Origin: Siphonodentalium dalli
Lineage: Eukaryota; Mollusca; Scaphopoda; Gadilida; Siphonodentaliidae
Direction: 5' to 3'
NCBI GenBank assembly: GCA_032622095.1
Contig: CP136069.1
Coordinates: forward strand, 85,582,958 to 85,646,957
Length of the DNA: 64,000 nt
Below, in pieces: positions 60,901-64,000 of this stretch (its first letter is position 1; each line of letters begins with the position of its first letter). A program made the translations under genes and the position numbers. The notes below the pieces were generated by a model. The model made no database searches. It had not been told where the DNA came from and saw only the letters and a list, made by a program, of their open reading frames with translations.

Positions 60901-62974
60901 TTTACGGGTTTCCCTTTTCCTTATTTCTGTTAAAATATCAACAAACAAACTGAAGCAACATGCAAAGACTCATGGTGCTCACCCATAACGGTATTTTAAT
61001 TTCAAGATGGATAGTAGCATGCACCACTTGTATAGCAGAAATATCTTGTGTGTCTGAATTATAAAAATTTAGAGGTGATTTCTCATTAATTTCTGTTGTC
61101 ACGCACAATATATATTACCTTGTTTTCTGGGGTTTTTTTCAATTTCAACTTTGATGATATGAATTATATTGAATTATTTGTCTATTATTTATTTACGTCA
61201 TGGTAGCAGCATGGCAATAATGTTATAATTTTTGGGAGCGAAATTTGTCATATAATCGGATATTATTATAACTGCAAATATGATCAATATCAAGAACCAA
61301 TTCTGAAGAAGACTGGAGCTTCAAGAAATTTTGCGTAAAGCCTGTGCCAATGCATTCTCTAAAATATGCAAGTCTCCCATAGGAGTCTCGCATATATAAG
61401 AGAAATTATTGACCTAAAAATATTTACCTTGACCTTGTAAGACAGTGCAATCTATTATATATGCGAGGGTCCCTATGGGAGACTCACATATATAAGAGAA
61501 TGCACTGGCACATGATCTTTAATGCTGCACCAGCACAGCTCCTGTCATGAAAGGGTTAACAGGGCAAAACTTTAGTTTGGCACGACGTTTCCTATTCCAC
61601 TCCATAATATATGAGATTGATAAGAGCTGCAAATATTGCAGAAGCGAAGCGAATATCAGGTTTACACAATGAGTTCTCTACTTATGTTCATCGTGTGATT
61701 ATAAGCGAATTGGAGGTTGGAAGGATGTTTCCAAGAAAGCTGACACGCGGAAGAACATGCAGATGCGACAGGTGAGAAGCAACCAAAATTTATTGTGATA
61801 AATGAGCTCTTATGTGTAGCATATATATGTATATCATACATTAAGGCCAATGTCATTTCGAATCAATGAAATTTCGCTGCAACGATCATCTAAATCAGAA
61901 ATAAATGACTTTATTATGCCTTTATAGACAAATGATTTTAGTCTGTGTTTTAGACTTTAATACCATATCGTGTTCGAACACCCAGACCACAGTGTTTTAA
62001 GCCAGCATGGATGTACCAATTAAAAACCTTTACCTTTATTCAAGCAGATGTCTGTCCTTGTGCTGATTCTGAGTAAATCGGAACATGTGGAATCAAGAAT
62101 GTCGCAATCTTCCAAATTATTATTCTTCACATTCTCAGCAACAATACTACATGAGTCATCAGCTGAGAGTACAGTAATGCTCTAATTAATCGACCTCTTA
62201 ACCAAAGCAGAATTATGGGTAACTTTTCAGGATTTAGTCGGAAATATGGCTTGTTGCCATTCATCGGAAAGCTCTCCCCGAGAGCTTTCCGATGAATGGC
62301 AACAAGCCATATTTCCGACTAAATCCTGAAAAGTTACCCATAATTCTGCTTTGGTTAAGAGGTCGATTAATTAGAGCATTACTGTACATTATTAGAACTG
62401 TTCATGTTTACGTCAGAACATAATTCAACCTTACTTGTAGAAGAAGGATCATCATATGTGGTGATGTCACAAAACTCCATCGAAGCAAGCTCATTGCATG
62501 TGTTAGTAGAATCTGTTTCAGGATTTGGAATAAGTGAATCTGCATGTTTTGAAGATGATCCAGTTGCATTCCCTGCTGTATATGTTTCTACAGGGTTATC
62601 GACAATGGTAGTCCCATGAAGAGCAACATTTATGTTTGGATGAACATGCTGCTCATCGCAATTCAGCTTACCAGATTCTTCTAGTACCGAGTGCACTGCT
62701 TCTGTTTTTAAGCCTGTGGATGTCATATTATTCCTGTTGTCCATCTTTAACAAGTGTACATCATAAGACTCACAATTATCTGAACACCTCTTCGACAATG
62801 AATCACATCTATTGTTAGTCACAAGTATGCTTTCGTTCTGTTTGCCAGAAGACGTTAATATTTGACGAAACACGGACTGAGCACTTTCTGGTTTGTCTAG
62901 TTGACTCCTGATGTTCCTTGTTATCTGTGATAGTAGAGAACTTGGCAAAACATTATGCTTTCTTTGATGCAAAA
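42515..62974 (-). CDS. AKAP7-like: AKAP7-like 2H phosphoesterase, paralogue 2, with CaaX tail (eight exons, 5' incomplete)
   Basis: Exons in order: 62974-62435, 62162-62034, 60926-60736, 57380-57244, 54914-54754, 53648-53526, 44843-44697, 42954-42515. All introns are GT-AG with phases 1, 1, 0, 2, 1, 1, 1, giving 622 residues plus stop. Residues 1-223 are polar; 225-272 are Lys/Arg/Glu-rich (possible nuclear or RNA-binding segment). The 2H domain runs from PPNYFIAIEIT (about 274) to QLCSML, with HIT at 317-319 and HLT at 409-411. The last exon adds a 146-residue acidic tail with a tandem repeat (DVINSPG..IT.D.H twice) and ends CCCVLQ: a CaaX box with extra cysteines for possible acylation. The mammalian PKA-binding helix is not recognisable. 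The first in-window exon starts at a phase-1 acceptor, so upstream exons lie beyond the window or are undetected. Enzyme class is well supported; substrate and membrane role are inference. Confidence 0.9.
43251..44428. mobile_element. Non-autonomous element with hAT-like GATTAATCGAC ends
   Basis: TTGCCATGATTATTTGATTA and the complement of GTTGTGGCAATGG are the outer ends. Subterminal words GTCGACTAATCA and GATTAATCGACTAATCGTTG are the pattern of non-autonomous hAT elements. No transposase. Intron 7 of paralogue 2. Confidence 0.55.
44495..44599. mobile_element. Palindromic TA MITE, family A, copy 6 (right half)
   Basis: Only the second arm, from GAGAGCTTTCAGATGAATGG to GGGCATTACTG followed by TA. 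It lies 98 bp after exon 7 (- strand sense) in intron 7. Confidence 0.85.
44697..44843 (-). CDS. AKAP7-like: Paralogue 2 exon 7
   Basis: Acceptor CTATTCCAG, donor TTTG/GTATGT (phase 1). It encodes VLKTISPDLYSKYKDEAFGD, then SLQLCSMLHPKQKSGYYHVV and HQVNF, closely parallel to the last exon of paralogue 1 and to the AKAP7 family's GLYEQF..CSM..GYYH region. Confidence 0.92.
44991..45306. mobile_element. TA-flanked MITE of the TTCCCT..AAGATACGTTACAC family
   Basis: TTCCCTATAAGATACGTTAC at the left and the mirrored GTGTGTAAGTATCTTATAGGGAA at the right, with TA outside both. The 25 bp beyond each end are also inverted (CATTTTCAATAGAAAATACA), so it may sit in the centre of an older palindrome. Its first 220 bp equal the right arm of the large neighbour. 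Confidence 0.75.
45335..50541. mobile_element. 5.2-kb element of the same TIR family
   Basis: It begins TTCCCTTCAAAGATACGTTA and ends with the exact complement; TA lies outside both ends. The right 218 bp (50324-50541) are the inverted copy of 44991-45213. The interior includes a hAT-like insertion (46774-47766) and many short frames, none recognised. It fills most of intron 6 of paralogue 2. Confidence 0.65.
46774..47766. mobile_element. Non-autonomous hAT-like element nested in the 5.2-kb element
   Basis: Ends CAGAGGTGCCACGACTA and TCGTGGCACCCCTA are inverted. Subterminal words GATAATCGAC and ACGACTAATCG are typical of non-autonomous hAT families. No transposase. Confidence 0.65.
50660..51265 (+). 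pseudogene. LINE 3' fragment, same family as 30170-31800
   Basis: Pieces ILEYGNIMTNFSQLKHSEAI, SVQRPTTKLIP, RWDMIEMYKIVNGMYN and VVSSWNVLPAHVVEEASLNQ follow the C-terminal reverse transcriptase order, broken by stops. The 3' end GGGGTAGCAGTCACTGCGAC matches the other copy, followed by a short GAT tail. Confidence 0.75.
51461..52147 (+). pseudogene. C-terminal 228 residues of a second LINE type
   Basis: The frame shows the tail common in marine-invertebrate LINE proteins: MSRYPVMIKIKWRAISYWSK, LPKFRTANHRLPIEQCRW, then a Cys/His cluster CPLCGENVCDEYHFVILC. It is open but has no polymerase or endonuclease and begins abruptly, so it is a 5'-truncated insertion. The 3' part runs to about 52975. 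Confidence 0.75.
52148..52975 (+). mobile_element. 3' untranslated part of the LINE, with ATTCA tail
   Basis: It ends AATAAACAATTCAATTCAAT, a short tandem tail typical of such elements. Part of the middle (about 52400-52740) may be a separate insertion. Confidence 0.55.
52976..53525. other. Remainder of intron 6, nothing recognised
   Basis: An 83-codon open frame on the + strand (53142-53393) resembles nothing I know and has no supporting context. Confidence 0.35.
53526..53648 (-). CDS. AKAP7-like: Paralogue 2 exon 6
   Basis: Acceptor TTTACTTCACAG, donor GAAAG/GTAAAT (phase 1). It encodes DVIRESFADRSIQPTDKKPL and HPHLTVMKLSKAGRHDKKGK with the second HxT motif. The MKLSKA run is characteristic of AKAP7. 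Confidence 0.94.
53680..54340. repeat. Satellite block, four ~155-175-bp units
   Basis: Each unit contains CAAGATGGC, GGCTCCCATCTAGAGGTC and CGAAGATCC. A short diverged reverse piece lies at about 63385-63440. The block fills much of intron 5 of paralogue 2, starting about 30 bp upstream of exon 6 in gene sense. Confidence 0.88.
54754..54914 (-). CDS. AKAP7-like: Paralogue 2 exon 5
   Basis: Acceptor CTTTTTTCAG, donor GGGAG/GTATGA (phase 1). It encodes AKESLNIAATTLSTQDYIQG and FSGLGHFSNKVVFAKVKAGD, the GxGxFxxxVxFxKV strand of the family. Confidence 0.93.
54915..55777. other. Intron sequence, no feature recognised
   Basis: AT-rich start of intron 4 of paralogue 2 in window order. Near 55490 GGGTGTCCCCCTCCCATACA is locally GC-rich but matches nothing known to me. 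Confidence 0.35.
55778..56177 (+). mobile_element. Double-hairpin TTAA MITE, family C, copy 4
   Basis: TTAACCCTTTACCCAACAAA to GTTGGGTAAAGGGTTAA, with both hairpins present. The second has a few mismatches (GACGACATATGGTC; GAGGATGCATTGACAC). Intron 4 of paralogue 2. Confidence 0.88.
56822..57031. mobile_element. Composite hairpin MITE, family B, copy 2
   Basis: CAAGCCTTGAAATAGTGTGT at the left and CAAGGCTTG at the right enclose two ~80-90-bp hairpins joined by TTACACCTCAGCAGAATG. The second lacks its last bases before the terminal repeat. Confidence 0.85.
57244..57380 (-). CDS. AKAP7-like: Paralogue 2 exon 4
   Basis: Acceptor GGCTATTGCAG, donor ACCAG/GTTGGG (phase 2). It encodes IQQALDKVQNHILTAENSFS and STLHITMMVMRLEDSQDIT with the first HxT motif. 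Confidence 0.93.
57602..57698. mobile_element. Single hairpin of MITE family B, copy 3
   Basis: About 97 bp: GAATATAAGGTCACCAGAAA at the left, TTCTGGGGACCTCATTCTGC at the right, with the CCCACACAGCGGGG loop. A solo hairpin. Confidence 0.8.
57862..58074. mobile_element. Palindromic TA MITE, family A, copy 7
   Basis: Complete, TA-flanked (CAGTAATGTCCTAAATAATC at the left). Intron 3 of paralogue 2. Confidence 0.9.
58146..58297. mobile_element. Spacer piece of MITE family B
   Basis: GGTGCACATCACCATCTTCA, TAGGTCTCCCATGGC and GGAATGAGGTCCCCAGAGG match the spacer and second-hairpin start of the long form at 21277-21747. The hairpin itself is missing. Confidence 0.65.
58772..59562. mobile_element. 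Element with GAATCGAAT-rich inverted ends
   Basis: AGGCCCCTGTGAATCGGATT at the left, and ATTCGCAGGGCCCT at the right. Subterminal regions are dense in ATTCGAATCGAAT words in both orientations. No transposase recognised; possibly hAT-like. Confidence 0.5.
59905..60300 (-). repeat. Dispersed ~180-bp repeat, diverged copy
   Basis: GGTCATAACTCTGGTAAAAA, ATTCGAACTTGAACTGTAT and CCAAATTTCATTCCATTCAG resemble the family at 41098 and 27150. Orientation is tentative. Confidence 0.45.
60467..60720. mobile_element. Composite hairpin MITE, family B, copy 4 (complete short form)
   Basis: CAAGCCTTGAAATAGGGTGT at the left and its exact complement at the right (60701-60720) enclose two ~96-bp hairpins joined by GAGGTGTAA. 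Its right end lies 15 bp inside the splice donor of exon 3 of paralogue 2. Confidence 0.92.
60736..60926 (-). CDS. AKAP7-like: Paralogue 2 exon 3
   Basis: Acceptor ATTTTAACAG, donor AAAGAT/GTGAGA (phase 0). It encodes EIRKRETRKNKNLQAQQSGN, a KKKQKRNRKNDRE basic run, and LPPNYFIAIEITNKD, the first strand of the 2H domain. Confidence 0.92.
61335..61560. mobile_element. Double-hairpin element related to family C
   Basis: Same subfamily as 28165-28395: CCAATGCATTCTCT, TCTCCCATAGGAG, GGTCCCTATGGGAG, and GAAAGGGTTAA at the right. The hairpins are eroded. Intron 2 of paralogue 2. Confidence 0.65.
62034..62162 (-). CDS. AKAP7-like: Paralogue 2 exon 2
   Basis: Acceptor TACTCTCAG, donor ATAAAG/GTAAAG (phase 1 at both ends). 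It encodes TDDSCSIVAENVKNNNLEDC and RISTRTDICLNK, a polar segment without a known domain. The call rests on frame and splice-site continuity between its neighbours. Confidence 0.75.
62172..62384. mobile_element. Palindromic TA MITE, family A, copy 8
   Basis: Complete, TA-flanked. It occupies 213 of the 272 bases of intron 1 of paralogue 2, ending 9 bp before the acceptor. Confidence 0.92.
62435..62974 (-). CDS. AKAP7-like: Paralogue 2 exon 1 in window (internal exon)
   Basis: Acceptor TTTGTTTACTTTTTTAG, donor CTACAA/GTAAGG (phase 1 at both ends). It is 540 bases, open throughout, and rich in Ser, Asn, Thr, Asp and Glu; HADSLIPNPETDSTNTCNEL is typical. No domain is recognised, and it is probably disordered. 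The exon start has no ATG of its own in frame before the acceptor, so coding exons lie upstream. Confidence 0.75.
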
Positions 62975-64000
62975 CTAAAAAAGTAAACAAATGTTTAAAT
63001 TCTTGCAGTTAATCATAGTTAAAATAGGAAACAAAATTAAGTACTTCATGATGGCATTACTCAACATAATCAGTGCATGGTGTTTAAAGAATAAATAATA
63101 AAATAAAATCATTATAAAATAAATGTTTGAGCCAAAAATAACCATGTTTAACCATATTACATATAGAATTGCAACATACTTTTTTTTAAATTTTTGCCAT
63201 GATTAAGATGGACACTAACTACCGGTAAACAGTTTTTAATACTGTTTTTGTTATAAAACATTAGTTTGTATGATATTTATAGCCTACTTTAAATCTCAGT
63301 AAATGACTGTTCAAATCTAGAGGTAGCACAATCCCAGTGGGACTAAGGATACCCCCGCAGCTGAAGATCATCGAGCTCAGCATCCATCTTGGATTTTACT
63401 CTTTGCATCACAAAATTCTTTGGCTTGCATTACAACCTGCATCTTTCCGCCATTTGATGGCATCTTCGATGTCATCATTTGAATCTATCGGAAAACCATA
63501 TAGCCACATTTATGAGCAGATCATTTTCAAATTGTACATGTATGTGAAGCTTCATATCTGGGGGGTAATTTGTTCATGTAAGTATCACGTGCTTGGTCGC
63601 GATTAAACCAGACGTCACCTTCTCATATCAATCACGTTCGGTTGATGTTTTCGTCCTTTCTCAAGCAATTGGGTATAGTGTCATATCTATAGACTCTATA
63701 GGTATTTTTATCATGTCACTATCACGGGCTGGTTGGAAACTATACTGAACAGTGCATTACGGCATCATGTTTCAGTCACGGGTGAAATTTGTAGGCTTCT
63801 CGACATAACGGAATGAAACATTGTCATCATATATATGTAAGATATTTATATTACCTCAAAAATATGTAGATGCATATGTTTGAAGTTTTAATATGAAATT
63901 TATAATATTTCCCAAATAATTCTTTGTAAAATAATTTATGGGTGATCTGATGCGTGCATCTTTTTTTTCTTGTATTTATATGGGGATGGAATTCATAGTC
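62975..64000. other. Upstream of paralogue 2; no exon recognised
   Basis: A diverged reverse piece of the 53680 satellite lies at about 63385-63440 (CATCTTGGATTTTACTCTTTG). A - strand stretch before it (SNDDIEDAIKWRKDAGCNAS) is open for about 25 codons, but I could not link it to exon 1. Confidence 0.35.

Noticed and set aside
63385-63560. Possible upstream exon of paralogue 2 (SNDDIEDAIKWRKDAGCNAS)
   Set aside because: It runs into a reverse copy of the satellite unit and a stop, and no donor joins it in phase to the exon at 62974.

Overview
The window is AT-rich animal nuclear DNA, most likely from a marine invertebrate. The evidence is GT-AG introns with preserved reading phase, CR1/L2-like, Penelope-like and Ty3/gypsy-like retroelement debris, many palindromic MITEs, a non-autonomous Helitron, and a broken copy of a large intronless gene family that I know from mollusc, cnidarian and fish genomes. 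A mollusc is the best guess, but the sequence alone does not prove it. There is no sign of a bacterial operon, CRISPR array, rRNA or tRNA.

The only well-supported cellular genes are two paralogues of the AKAP7-like 2H-phosphoesterase family, arranged tail to tail. Paralogue 1 (+ strand, 19302-29224) has five coding exons and encodes a complete-looking 255-residue protein that is little more than the 2H domain. Paralogue 2 (- strand, 62974 down to 42515) has eight coding exons in the window (5' end missing) and encodes at least 622 residues: an acidic and polar N-terminal part, a lysine/arginine-rich stretch, the 2H domain, and a unique tail ending in CCCVLQ, which fits a CaaX prenylation box. 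The shared introns interrupt both genes at the same places and in the same phases, and all splices keep the frame open. Both proteins keep the two catalytic HxT motifs.

Layout: 1-4.3 kb holds small tandem and palindromic repeats. 4.3-11.1 kb is a large inverted structure: two arms of about 1.7-1.8 kb, each made of three diverged tandem units, flank a dead gypsy gag/protease fragment. 11.2-19.3 kb holds minisatellites and the first copies of four MITE families. 19.3-29.2 kb is paralogue 1, its introns packed with MITEs, a Helitron and a Penelope GIY-YIG fragment. 29.2-32.4 kb is a nest of elements (MITE, then a TTAA MITE split by an L2-like LINE, then another TTAA MITE sharing the same TTAA). 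33.2-41.5 kb holds a hAT-like element, the broken intronless PIN-like family gene (34778-38089, - strand) and a 2.2-kb terminal-inverted-repeat element. 42.5-63.0 kb is paralogue 2, whose introns contain hAT-like elements, a 5.2-kb TIR element, two LINE fragments, a satellite block and more MITEs.

The most interesting points are the CaaX-tailed 2H paralogue that lacks a recognisable PKA-anchoring helix, an intron that is about 80% one MITE, transposons that end within 8-16 bp of splice junctions in both paralogues (one exon has them on both sides), and double-hairpin TTAA MITEs.
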